This document shows, in pieces, positions 50,809 through 58,106 of a DNA stretch of 64,000 nt. The notes beneath the pieces are model-generated. The model was not told where the DNA came from. It was given only the letters and a program-made list of their open reading frames with translations, and searched no databases. The stretch is from contig NZ_CP126251.1 in the NCBI RefSeq assembly GCF_003234115.2, forward strand, positions 744,001 to 808,000. The letters run 5' to 3'. How positions within the stretch are numbered: the stretch's first letter is position 1; the number at the start of each line of letters is the position of its first letter. The translations under genes and the position numbers were made by a program. This DNA is from Curtobacterium sp. MCPF17_002. Its GTDB lineage: Bacteria > Actinomycetota > Actinomycetes > Actinomycetales > Microbacteriaceae.

Positions 50809-52131
50809 GTGTACAGAGCAGCGCTCACCGTCGCAGCAGCGGCGGCGCTCGTCATCGGGGGCATCACGCCCGCCGTTGCCGCACCCCCGTCGAGACTCCC
50901 GGGAGTCCCGACCTCCGTCCAGGTCAGCGGGGCCGGAGACGGCGCCACCCTCACCTGGAACGCCCCGCGCACCGGAGCAGCCGTCACGGGCTGGAAGGTG
51001 ACGATCTCCCCGTCGCAGCGGCAGCCCGACCACGGCGTCGACCTGCTCCCCGCCGCCGCGCGGTCGGACCGCTTCGGCGACCTGATCGCCGGCACGCGGT
51101 ACGCCCTGACGGTTCGGGCGACCGGTGCGAAGGGCGCCGGTCCTGCCGTCCGGGTCGGCTACACCGCGCCCCGCTCGACCCGGGTCGCGCAGTCCCTCTT
51201 CGCGCTCGACGCCTCCGGCGCCCTGGTGCGGTTCCCGACCTCCGGCAGCGGCCGGACGACCACCGTCGCGGCGAAGGGCGCCGGGTTCACCGCTGACGAC
51301 ATCGGCGACGTGTTCGTGCCCTCCGCCGACCTGAAGTCGATCCTCCTGTACCCGTCCGGTGGCGGCGCGGCACGGACCCTCGCGACCGGCCTGCACCTGA
51401 CCGCCGACCTCCGATCGGACGTCGCCGGCAACCTCTACTGGGTCGACTCGGTGTCCGGCGCGATCACGAAGCTCCCGGTGACCGGCGGCAACCCGGTCGC
51501 CCTGCTCCCCTCGAGCCGGAACGCCTGGTCCGTCGGTCGCGACGGATCCGTCTCCGCCGTCACGGCGACGAGCACCGGCGGGACGGTCGTGACCGCGTCG
51601 CCCCGTGGCATCGTCAGCACCCGGACCATCACGGTGGCCGGCGGGATGTCGATCGGTACCTTCGCCGGGTTGCTCGCCGACGGCCGGGGCACGCTGTACC
51701 TCAGCTACCGCGCGTCCGGCGGCACGTTCTACCACTCGTGGTGGGCGCTGCCGGCGGGTTCGTCGTCGCTGACCTCTGTCGGTTCTCGCCTCGCCTACGC
51801 GTACAGCGCGACGAACAACGACTCGCTCGTCCTCGGGCAGAGTGCCGAGTGGTGCGCGGCGATCGCGGAGGGCGGCCCGAACGCCTGCACGGCGGACCAC
51901 ACGGTCACGCACCTGTGGGCCCGGAACGCCGACGGCACCACCCAAGAGGTGACGACGAGCGGCGTGGCAGCACAGTCGAACGGGCTGTGGATCGGCGCCG
52001 CGGACTCTGCGGGCGACCTCTTCGTCGACGCCGTGACCGGTGCGACGCCGGGGCTCTGGCGGGTACCCGCCGCCGGAGGCGCCGCGCAGCGGCTGTCGCC
52101 GGCGCAGTTCTCGCGGCTGCTCGTCATCTGA
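50809..52131 (+). CDS. Secreted FnIII / beta-propeller-like protein
   Basis: 440 residues from GTG 50809 behind AGGGGA. The signal peptide ends AVAAPP (about residue 28). A fibronectin type III domain follows (VPTSVQVSGAGDGATLTWNA ... YALTVRATGAKG). The remainder has repeated blade-like segments (SGALVRFPTSGSGRTTTVAA, DVAGNLYWVDSVSGAITKLP, DSAGDLFVDAVTGATPGLWR) of an NHL/SMP-30-type propeller. No catalytic residues stand out. A binding role outside the cell is inferred. Confidence 0.82.
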   Translation: MYRAALTVAAAAALVIGGITPAVAAPPSRLPGVPTSVQVSGAGDGATLTWNAPRTGAAVTGWKVTISPSQRQPDHGVDLLPAAARSDRFGDLIAGTRYALTVRATGAKGAGPAVRVGYTAPRSTRVAQSLFALDASGALVRFPTSGSGRTTTVAAKGAGFTADDIGDVFVPSADLKSILLYPSGGGAARTLATGLHLTADLRSDVAGNLYWVDSVSGAITKLPVTGGNPVALLPSSRNAWSVGRDGSVSAVTATSTGGTVVTASPRGIVSTRTITVAGGMSIGTFAGLLADGRGTLYLSYRASGGTFYHSWWALPAGSSSLTSVGSRLAYAYSATNNDSLVLGQSAEWCAAIAEGGPNACTADHTVTHLWARNADGTTQEVTTSGVAAQSNGLWIGAADSAGDLFVDAVTGATPGLWRVPAAGGAAQRLSPAQFSRLLVI

Positions 52132-52157
52132 CGCGAGCGTCTGACGCGACCACCTTC

Positions 52158-52199
52158 GGACTGGAGGCGCGGTGCGGGCCCGCACCGCGCCTCCAGTCC
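52158..52199. terminator. GGACTGGAGGCGCGG hairpin
   Basis: Perfect arms GGACTGGAGGCGCGGTGCGG and complement with almost no loop, 26 nt after the secreted protein gene and about 70 nt from the convergent HEPN gene. Confidence 0.75.
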
Positions 52200-52269
52200 G
52201 CGGTGAGCCCGTTCCACTGCCCGGCGTGCGTCGCGTGCGGAAAGCGTGCGCCCGACGGGGTGGGGCGGC

Positions 52270-52674
52270 TCAGCGGCGGAGCTGTTCGTCCATCCGTGCC
52301 ACCAGGCGCTCCAGCGCCGTCAGCAGCGTCTGGACCTGGGTGTCCGTGACCCGTGAGGCGGAGTACTGGAAGTTCGTCTTCTCGTCGAGCAGCCGCTTCA
52401 GCTGCAGGCCGGGCTGCCGGTCTGGACGGCATGCCGTGTCGACCAAGCGGCGGGCTTCCCCGTGGTCCTCGCCGGCGTGGCGCAGCCCGAGCAGGTGGCC
52501 GCAGATGGCGTCCGCCGCGGCGATCCCGCCGAGCACCGCGTTCGACCCGCTGACCTTCCGATCGGCGTGGTCGTCCGACGTCGCGAGGAGTCGAGCGGCG
52601 TCGAGGTAGGCGACCGCCTCGGCGCGCCTCGCCGCGACGTCGACGACGGACATCGAGCGTGTTCGCGGCGTCAT
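52270..52674 (-). CDS. HEPN-like partner of nucleotidyltransferase
   Basis: 134 residues, mostly helical: RRAEAVAYLDAARLLATSDD, LGGIAAADAICGHLLGLRHA, LKRLLDEKTNFQYSASRVTD, TLLTALERLVARMDEQL. The pattern suits the HEPN fold, and the gene overlaps a minimal-nucleotidyltransferase gene by 4 nt, the standard HEPN/MNT layout. The Rx4-6H RNase motif of toxic HEPN proteins is not obvious, but QYSASRV contains a Tyr that could be an AMPylation target. Toxin activity is uncertain. Confidence 0.65.
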   Translation of the reverse strand: MTPRTRSMSVVDVAARRAEAVAYLDAARLLATSDDHADRKVSGSNAVLGGIAAADAICGHLLGLRHAGEDHGEARRLVDTACRPDRQPGLQLKRLLDEKTNFQYSASRVTDTQVQTLLTALERLVARMDEQLRR

Positions 52675-53267
52675 GCGAGGAGGTGGCGGAGCTCGGTGCC
52701 GTACACCGTTCGCGCATCACGTCGCAGGGACTCCACGATGGGGTCGTCGGCGTCGACCGCAGCGTGGAGTTGCGCCCGGTCGAAGTCGAGGACGGCGCAC
52801 TCGTTACCGGTCCAGGCGTGCACGCGGTCACCGAGGTGGACGGCGAAGTCGGCAGCGGGGGTGCTGTCGGACACGATGACGAGGTCGAGGTCCGATTCGT
52901 CGCCCGCTGTTCCGCGTGCGACCGAGCCGAACACCGCGACCGACAGCAGATCGGCGCGTTCGTCGCGAACGAGCCCGACGATGCGACGCTCGAGTTCGGA
53001 CGACGCCTCGAGGGAGAGTGCGATCGCCGGCCACAGCAGGTGGTCGCGGTTCGCGCGGTAGACCGAGTGCTGGAGACCGCGGTCGACGTCGACCAGCCCG
53101 ATCCGCTCGAGTTTGTCGAGCGCGCGCTTGGTGGTCGTGTGCTGCGCTGCCCCGCTGAGTCGGGCCACCTGGCGTCCGGTCATCCCGGCGTCCGTCCGTG
53201 CGAGCACTCGGAGTGCCCCCGCCTGGGACTCGGCGAGGAGTGATGCGAGCGGTTCGGTCAACCTCAT
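52671..53267 (-). CDS. wHTH-nucleotidyltransferase (MNT) protein
   Basis: 198 residues. The N-terminal winged helix (residues 10-75: ARTDAGMTGRQVARLSGAAQ, HTTTKRALDKLERIGLVDVD) is fused to a minimal nucleotidyltransferase domain with the signature VAVFGSVARGTAGDESDLDL and a further acidic residue in CAVLDFDRAQ. MNT antitoxins of the MntA type AMPylate their HEPN partner. The DNA-binding part probably represses the operon through the nested palindrome just upstream. Confidence 0.85.
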   Translation of the reverse strand: MRLTEPLASLLAESQAGALRVLARTDAGMTGRQVARLSGAAQHTTTKRALDKLERIGLVDVDRGLQHSVYRANRDHLLWPAIALSLEASSELERRIVGLVRDERADLLSVAVFGSVARGTAGDESDLDLVIVSDSTPAADFAVHLGDRVHAWTGNECAVLDFDRAQLHAAVDADDPIVESLRRDARTVYGTELRHLLA

Positions 53268-53275
53268 GGTCGCAC

Positions 53276-53315
53276 TGTACACAAAAACGCACCAAGTGGT
53301 GCACAAATGTGTACA
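53276..53315. promoter_or_regulatory. Nested palindromic operator
   Basis: Outer arms TGTACACA / TGTGTACA and inner arms GCACCA / TGGTGC share the same centre (53295.5), nine nt upstream of the MNT gene start. A -10-like TACAGT on the minus strand overlaps the outer arm. Strong candidate for autoregulation by the winged-helix domain. Confidence 0.65.
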
Positions 53316-53366
53316 TCACGACGCCAGCGCCTCAGAGGGCGCCGACGGCGCAGCCCGGCGCCGCGC

Positions 53367-54296
53367 TCAGGCGCGCAGCCCCGCGACCGTCCGGCGGCAG
53401 ACCTCGTCCCACGGCGTCGGTTCGATGCCGAACCGCGCCCGGCTCTCGCTGTCGTCGATGACGTAGGGCGCCGTCCACTGGTAGCTCATGTCCGAGATCT
53501 CCCGCATCATCGGGGACACGAGTCCGAGAGCACGGAGCATGCCGGCGGGCAGCCGTCGCACCGTCACGGGAGGCTTCCCCGCCGAGGCGAGCATCTCCGT
53601 GACCACCTGCCGCTGCGACCGGGGCTCGTTGCTCGGCACCATCCAGGTGCGACCGTGGGAGCCGTGGTCGTCGGCGGCCGCGACGAGGGTCCGGGCGACG
53701 TCCAGTACCTCGGTGAAGCTGTGCGGCAGGTTGGTCCGCCCGATCATCGACACCGCCTTGCCCTGCAGCGCGGCCGGGAGCACGCGGGTGATGTGTCCGT
53801 TGGCGCCGGTCCCGGGGCCGACGTAGTCCGCGGCGCGGACCTCGACGGCGCGGATCCGCCCCGCCTCGTGGGCGGCGCGCGCGTCTGCCCAGAGCCGGGC
53901 GCGGAGGATGCCCTTGTGGTCGGTCGCGGCGTCCGGCAGGTCCGGGCGCATCGGGCCGTCGACGGGCCCGTACGGGTAGAGGTTGCCGGTGATCGCGTAG
54001 ACGGCACCGGTGCGCTCGGCGGTGGTGAGGAGCGACGTCGCGAGCGGCGGCCAGACCTGCTCCCACTGGGTGTAGTTCCCCGGGTTGGCGCAGTTGTACA
54101 GGGCGGTCGCGCCCTCGGTGACGCGGGTGAGCGCTGCTGCGTCGGAGGCGTCGAGCGCCACGTGCGTGACCCCGCGCAGCCCGGTGTCGCGGCCGGAACG
54201 GGTGGCGACGGTGACCCGGTCGCCGCGCTCGGCGAGGAGTTCGGCGATGTGCCGGCCCACCGGGCCGGCACCGATGACGACGTGGTGCTGGGACAT
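53367..54296 (-). CDS. NAD(P)-binding oxidoreductase/epimerase-like protein
   Basis: 309 residues starting MSQHHVVIGAGPVGRHIAEL. A Rossmann motif (VIGAGPVGRHIAEL), VTHVALDASDAAALTRVTEG and ALYNCANPGNYTQWEQVWPP resemble the atypical SDR/NmrA-like group. ITGNLYPYGPVDGPM and RAADYVGPGTGANGH follow at the substrate side. There is no standard YxxxK. Its promoter faces the TetR gene at 54433, and two GAGAGCACCGCTCTC-type dyads lie between them. Confidence 0.85.
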   Translation of the reverse strand: MSQHHVVIGAGPVGRHIAELLAERGDRVTVATRSGRDTGLRGVTHVALDASDAAALTRVTEGATALYNCANPGNYTQWEQVWPPLATSLLTTAERTGAVYAITGNLYPYGPVDGPMRPDLPDAATDHKGILRARLWADARAAHEAGRIRAVEVRAADYVGPGTGANGHITRVLPAALQGKAVSMIGRTNLPHSFTEVLDVARTLVAAADDHGSHGRTWMVPSNEPRSQRQVVTEMLASAGKPPVTVRRLPAGMLRALGLVSPMMREISDMSYQWTAPYVIDDSESRARFGIEPTPWDEVCRRTVAGLRA

Positions 54297-54331
54297 GGCT
54301 TCCTGCTTTCGTCGGGGTGGCGGTGGTCTGC

Positions 54332-54395
54332 GAGAGCACCGCTCTCTGGGACGAGCATGCACCGCTTCCGTCGCGATTGCAAGAGCACCGCTCTC
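54332..54395. promoter_or_regulatory. Two TetR operator copies (AGAGCACCGCTCT)
   Basis: Dyads at 54332-54346 (6-3-6) and 54381-54395 (one arm base changed), and a further half GCTCTCTCG at about 54409, in the gap between divergent NAD-binding and TetR genes. Confidence 0.6.
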
Positions 54396-54432
54396 ATTTG
54401 TGTGCACTGCTCTCTCGTGGCATGGTGGGGGC

Positions 54433-55290
54433 ATGGCACCGACGGCACGTGAGCTCGCACGACGGACCGTGCACGATGGCATCCTGGCCGCGGCGCGTGC
54501 CCGGTTGACGGCCGAGGGCCCGTCGCAGCTGAGCCTCCGCGCGGTCGCGCGGGACGTCGGGCTGGTGTCCTCAGCGGTGTACCGGTACTTCCCGAGCCGG
54601 GACGACCTGCTCACGGCGCTGCTCGTCGCCGACTACGACGAGCTCGGCGCAGCGGTCGAGGCCGCCGACGCCGCAGCGGGCACCGAACCCGGTCGCCGCT
54701 GGGTCGCCGCGTGCCGGGCGATCCGGACGTGGTCGGTCGCGCACCCGGGCGACTTCGCGCTGCTGTTCGGCTCACCGGTGCCCGGTTACGTCGCGCCGCG
54801 CGAGACGGTCGAGCCCGCCTCGCGGACGACGCTGACGCTGGTGCGGGTGGTCGCGGACGTGGTCGGTTCGGGCGGTTCGGTCGCGTCGGATGGTTCGGCC
54901 TGTGCGGTCGCGTCGGCCGGTTCGGCCGGGTCGGCCGTGTCGGCCGGGTCGGCCAGGTCGGCCGGGTCGGCCGGGTCGGCCGGGTCGGCCGGGTCAGCCG
55001 GGTCAGCCGTGTCGGACTGGAGGCGCGGATCGCCTTCCGCGCCCACGGCGGCCCCCGGGGCGGCCGGGTCGGCCGTCGCCGACGGGGTCGCCACCCTGCG
55101 CACGCTCGGCATCGAGCTGCCGGAGGAGGTCCTCGTCCGCACGCTGATGGCCTGGACGACGGTCTTCGGGACGATCTCGTTCGAGTTGTTCGGCCACTAC
55201 GCCGGCTCGGTGTCGGACGGAGCTGCGTACTTCGACCAGGTGATCGCGCGGTTGGCCGCCGACATCGGGTTCGCGGCGACGTTCGACTGA
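54433..55290 (+). CDS. TetR-family regulator with low-complexity insertion
   Basis: 285 residues. The helix-turn-helix is GPSQLSLRAVARDVGLVSSA, VYRYFPSRDDLLTALL, and the C-terminal domain is WHG-like (FALLFGSPVPGYVAPRETVE ... TTVFGTISFELFGHYAGSV). Between residues about 150 and 215 an insertion of AGSAGSA repeats is followed by SDWRRGSPSAP, the translation of a GGACTGGAGGCGCGG half-element. The insert lies within the ligand domain yet keeps the frame. Probably represses the divergent oxidoreductase. Confidence 0.87.
   Translation: MAPTARELARRTVHDGILAAARARLTAEGPSQLSLRAVARDVGLVSSAVYRYFPSRDDLLTALLVADYDELGAAVEAADAAAGTEPGRRWVAACRAIRTWSVAHPGDFALLFGSPVPGYVAPRETVEPASRTTLTLVRVVADVVGSGGSVASDGSACAVASAGSAGSAVSAGSARSAGSAGSAGSAGSAGSAVSDWRRGSPSAPTAAPGAAGSAVADGVATLRTLGIELPEEVLVRTLMAWTTVFGTISFELFGHYAGSVSDGAAYFDQVIARLAADIGFAATFD
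54911..55043. repeat. In-frame 9-bp array plus hairpin half-element
   Basis: About eleven units of TCGGCCGGG (some with TCAGCC) are followed at 55014 by GGACTGGAGGCGCGG and a short hairpin (GGCGCGGA / TCCGCGCC). All are inside the TetR coding sequence. Confidence 0.85.
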
Positions 55291-55309
55291 GGGCAGGTGC
55301 AGGTGCGGG

Positions 55310-55420
55310 TGCTTCGGCGTGAGTGGGCGTGCGCGGGCGTGCGTGCGGGCGCTCGGGCGCGCGGGTGCGTGCGGGCGTCTGCGCGTGCGTGCGGGCGTGT
55401 GCACGCGCGCCCGTTCGTCC
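55310..55420. repeat. G/T-C low-complexity stretch in a 340-nt gap
   Basis: Irregular GCGGGCGTGCGTGC repeats follow the TetR gene. The rest of the gap up to 55630 shows no gene or clear terminator; it must hold the promoter of the polysaccharide operon, which I cannot place. Confidence 0.6.
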
Positions 55421-55630
55421 GCGCTGCGCTGATGACGGGCGGGACTCGTCCCCAGATCGGGGCGTCCGGCTGACGATCGGCACCGACCTGCGGTAGACAG
55501 GTCCCTACGCCCTGGTCGTGCCCGACGACCCGAGCGGACGCCCGCAGCGTCGGCACCCGGAGCCGACGCCCGGACGGAACCAACCCTCGGGCGCACGCTG
55601 CGGCCGGGGCCGGGCGATCAGGAGGCACGC

Positions 55631-55678
55631 TTGCGACGCAGCACGTTCGGCGACCCCGCGTCCGGGGCCGCCCGGTGA
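55631..55678 (+). CDS. Possible 15-residue leader peptide
   Basis: TTG 55631 lies five nt after a perfect AGGAGG (55620-55625) and reads LRRSTFGDPASGAAR, ending in a TGA that overlaps the GTG start of the synthase gene. The synthase itself has no ribosome site, so it may depend on ribosomes finishing this leader. Inference from spacing only. Confidence 0.4.
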   Translation: MRRSTFGDPASGAAR

Positions 55679-57696
55679 CCGCGCTCGACGTCAGCCGCCA
55701 GGACCGCCGTCGTCTGACCACGGGTACCTCGCGTCGCCGGCTCGTCACGGTGCGGACGGTCGCGCTGCTCGCCTCGATCGCCGGCGTCAACTACGTGGGG
55801 TGGCGGTGGGCCGCGTCCGTGAACTGGCACTCGTGGTGGATCGCGGTGCCGCTCATCCTCGCCGAGACGTACAGCGTCATCGACTCGCTGCTCTTCGCGA
55901 TCGGGGCCTGGCGGCTGCGCGAGCGTGGCGAACCGCCCACGAAGCCGTCGTCGGACGTCACGGTCGACGTCTTCATCACCACGTACGACGAGCCGGTCGA
56001 GCTGGTCGTCCGGACAGCACAGGCGGCGAAGGCGATCGCGCACCCGCACGAGACCTGGATCCTCGACGACGGCAACCGCCCGGAGATGCGGGCTGCTGCC
56101 GAGTCGCTCGGCATCGGGATCATCACCCGCGGCGCGGACTGGGTCGACCGTCCCCGCCACGCCAAGGCCGGCAACCTCAACAACGCCCTCCTCGCCACCC
56201 GTGGCGAGTTCCTGCTCATCCTCGACGCCGACCAGGTGCCGGAACCGTCGATCCTCGACCGCACCCTCGGGTACTTCAAGGACCCGGAGATGGCGCTCGT
56301 GCAGACGCCGCAGTGGTTCGAGAACGTGCCGGACGCCGACCTGCTCGGCAGCCAGGCGCCGCTCTTCTACGGGCCGATCCAGCAGTCGAAGGACGGTTGG
56401 AACGCCGCGTTCTTCTGCGGGTCGAACGCGATCCTCCGGCGCGAAGCGCTCATGCAGCTCGGCGTCACCCGGTACGTGCGCGAGGTCGAGGCGTCGGTCG
56501 CTCGGACCATCAAGACCTCCAGGAAGCTCCTCTCCCGGGCCCGCGAGACGGAGACCGACGCGCGGGTGCTCGGCGCGCTCGACGAGGCCGAGGCGGTGGT
56601 CGACCGCGCACGCGACCAGGTGCAGCGCGGCGAACCGCTCGGCGACGTCACGTACGGGTTCCAGCGCGGCATCGACGCGATCTCCTTCCGGTTCGCCGCG
56701 TCCGACCTCGAGTCCGTGCGGAACGACCTGCAGGAACTCGCGGCGATGTCGACCGAGGCGGACACCTTCGCCGGGCTCGACGACGCCGCGCTCGACGTCC
56801 TCGGGCGACGGGATGCCTCACCGGTCGCCGCGATCGAGTCCATCGCGGTCCTCGCCCGCGCGCTCGACGTCAACCGCGACGACGAGGCCCAGCCGATCAT
56901 GCCGCTGGCGACGATCTCGGTGACCGAGGACATGGCGACGGCGATGCGCCTGCACGGCCTCGGGTGGAAGTCCGCGTACCACGACGAGATCCTCGCCAAG
57001 GGGCTCGCGCCGGAGGACCTGCCGACCATGCTCGTGCAGCGGCTCCGGTGGGCGCAGGGCACCATGCAGGTGTTCTTCCGTGAGAACCCGCTCGTGCAGA
57101 AGGGCCTGTCGTGGGGGCAGCGGCTCATGTACTTCTCGACGATGTGGAGCTACCTGTCCGGGTTCGCCGCCATCGTCTACATCGCGGCCCCGGTGCTCTG
57201 CCTGTCGTTCGGCGTGGTGCCGGTGCAGGCCTACAGCGTCGACTTCTTCGCTCGGCTCATCCCGTTCCTCGTCCTCAACCAGCTGCTGTTCTGGGTCGTC
57301 GCCGCCGGGAGACCGACGTGGCGCGGCCAGCAGTACTCGCTCGCGCTGTTCCCGGTCTGGATCGAGTCGGTCACGAGCGCGTTCGAGAACGTCTTCCGGG
57401 GCAAGCCGCTCGGGTTCCGTGTCACGCCCAAGGTCCGTGACACGTCCGAGCAGAAGCCGCGGTGGGACCTCGTCAAGCCGCAGCTCATCGCGATGGGCGC
57501 CCTCGTCGCGGCGCTGGTCCTCATCGGGATCCGCTACCTGACCGGGCAGGCGTCGGGCATCGCCCCGCTCGTGAACACCGCATGGGTGGTCTTCGACCTG
57601 TTCATCTTCAGCATCGTGATCCGGGCCGTGCGCTACCGCGGACCCGGCACGGTGCAGTCCGAGCACGAGTCGAGCACCGTCGGGGGACCCCTGTGA
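55675..57696 (+). CDS. Cellulose synthase-like (BcsA-type) membrane glycosyltransferase
   Basis: 673 residues, GTG start. Two N-terminal helices, then the GT2 core: WILDDGNRPEM (about 130), LLILDADQVPEP (about 183), the acceptor-site VTEDMATAMRLHGLGW (about 416) and QRLRWAQG (about 455), then four or more helices. Between residues 265 and 410 an extra helical region of about 150 residues (SRKLLSRARETETDARVLGA) separates the DxD part from the TED part, unlike BcsA. No PilZ domain is seen. It polymerises and extrudes a beta-glycan of unknown sugar. Confidence 0.92.
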   Translation: MTALDVSRQDRRRLTTGTSRRRLVTVRTVALLASIAGVNYVGWRWAASVNWHSWWIAVPLILAETYSVIDSLLFAIGAWRLRERGEPPTKPSSDVTVDVFITTYDEPVELVVRTAQAAKAIAHPHETWILDDGNRPEMRAAAESLGIGIITRGADWVDRPRHAKAGNLNNALLATRGEFLLILDADQVPEPSILDRTLGYFKDPEMALVQTPQWFENVPDADLLGSQAPLFYGPIQQSKDGWNAAFFCGSNAILRREALMQLGVTRYVREVEASVARTIKTSRKLLSRARETETDARVLGALDEAEAVVDRARDQVQRGEPLGDVTYGFQRGIDAISFRFAASDLESVRNDLQELAAMSTEADTFAGLDDAALDVLGRRDASPVAAIESIAVLARALDVNRDDEAQPIMPLATISVTEDMATAMRLHGLGWKSAYHDEILAKGLAPEDLPTMLVQRLRWAQGTMQVFFRENPLVQKGLSWGQRLMYFSTMWSYLSGFAAIVYIAAPVLCLSFGVVPVQAYSVDFFARLIPFLVLNQLLFWVVAAGRPTWRGQQYSLALFPVWIESVTSAFENVFRGKPLGFRVTPKVRDTSEQKPRWDLVKPQLIAMGALVAALVLIGIRYLTGQASGIAPLVNTAWVVFDLFIFSIVIRAVRYRGPGTVQSEHESSTVGGPL

Positions 57697-58106
57697 GCGC
57701 GGCCCGCACCGAGTTCGACGTCCCGGCCACCGTCGAGTCGCTCGACGTCGTGCAGGACCGCTTCGCCGTCTGGTGGGACGCCCTCGGGATCGACGACGTC
57801 CGGCTCCGGTTCGGCCTCGAGACGGCCCTCGCCGAGATCGCCGCGAACATCGTCGAGCACACCCGCCGCACCGATCGCGAGGCGGGCCGGGGCTACACCG
57901 TCGTGCTCGACGCCACCGCGGACGAGCTCGTGGCCGTGCTGACCGACAACGGCCGGCCGGCCGACGTGGACCTCCGAGCGGTCACGATGGCCGACGTCGA
58001 CGAGGAAAGCGGGCGCGGCCTCGCGCTCGCGATCGCCGCACTCGACCGACTCGAGCACCGGCACGAGGACGGGCACAACATCTGGACGCTGGCGTGCTCC
58101 CGGTGA
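57693..58106 (+). CDS. RsbW-like ATP-binding (HATPase_c_2) protein
   Basis: 137 residues; the GTG start overlaps the synthase stop by 4 nt. The anti-sigma-type kinase fold shows the N-box LETALAEIAANIVEHTRR, LTDNGRPADVDLRAV and a Gly-rich box EESGRGLALAIAALD. Such proteins bind or phosphorylate partner-switch proteins. No anti-anti-sigma gene is adjacent. Its place between synthase and acyltransferase suggests it tunes polysaccharide output post-translationally, which is inference. Confidence 0.88.
   Translation: MSAARTEFDVPATVESLDVVQDRFAVWWDALGIDDVRLRFGLETALAEIAANIVEHTRRTDREAGRGYTVVLDATADELVAVLTDNGRPADVDLRAVTMADVDEESGRGLALAIAALDRLEHRHEDGHNIWTLACSR

Noticed and set aside
48384-51095. Long minus-strand open frame opposite the helicase
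   Set aside because: Shadow of the DEAD-box gene and of the 15-bp minisatellite, with no family motif.
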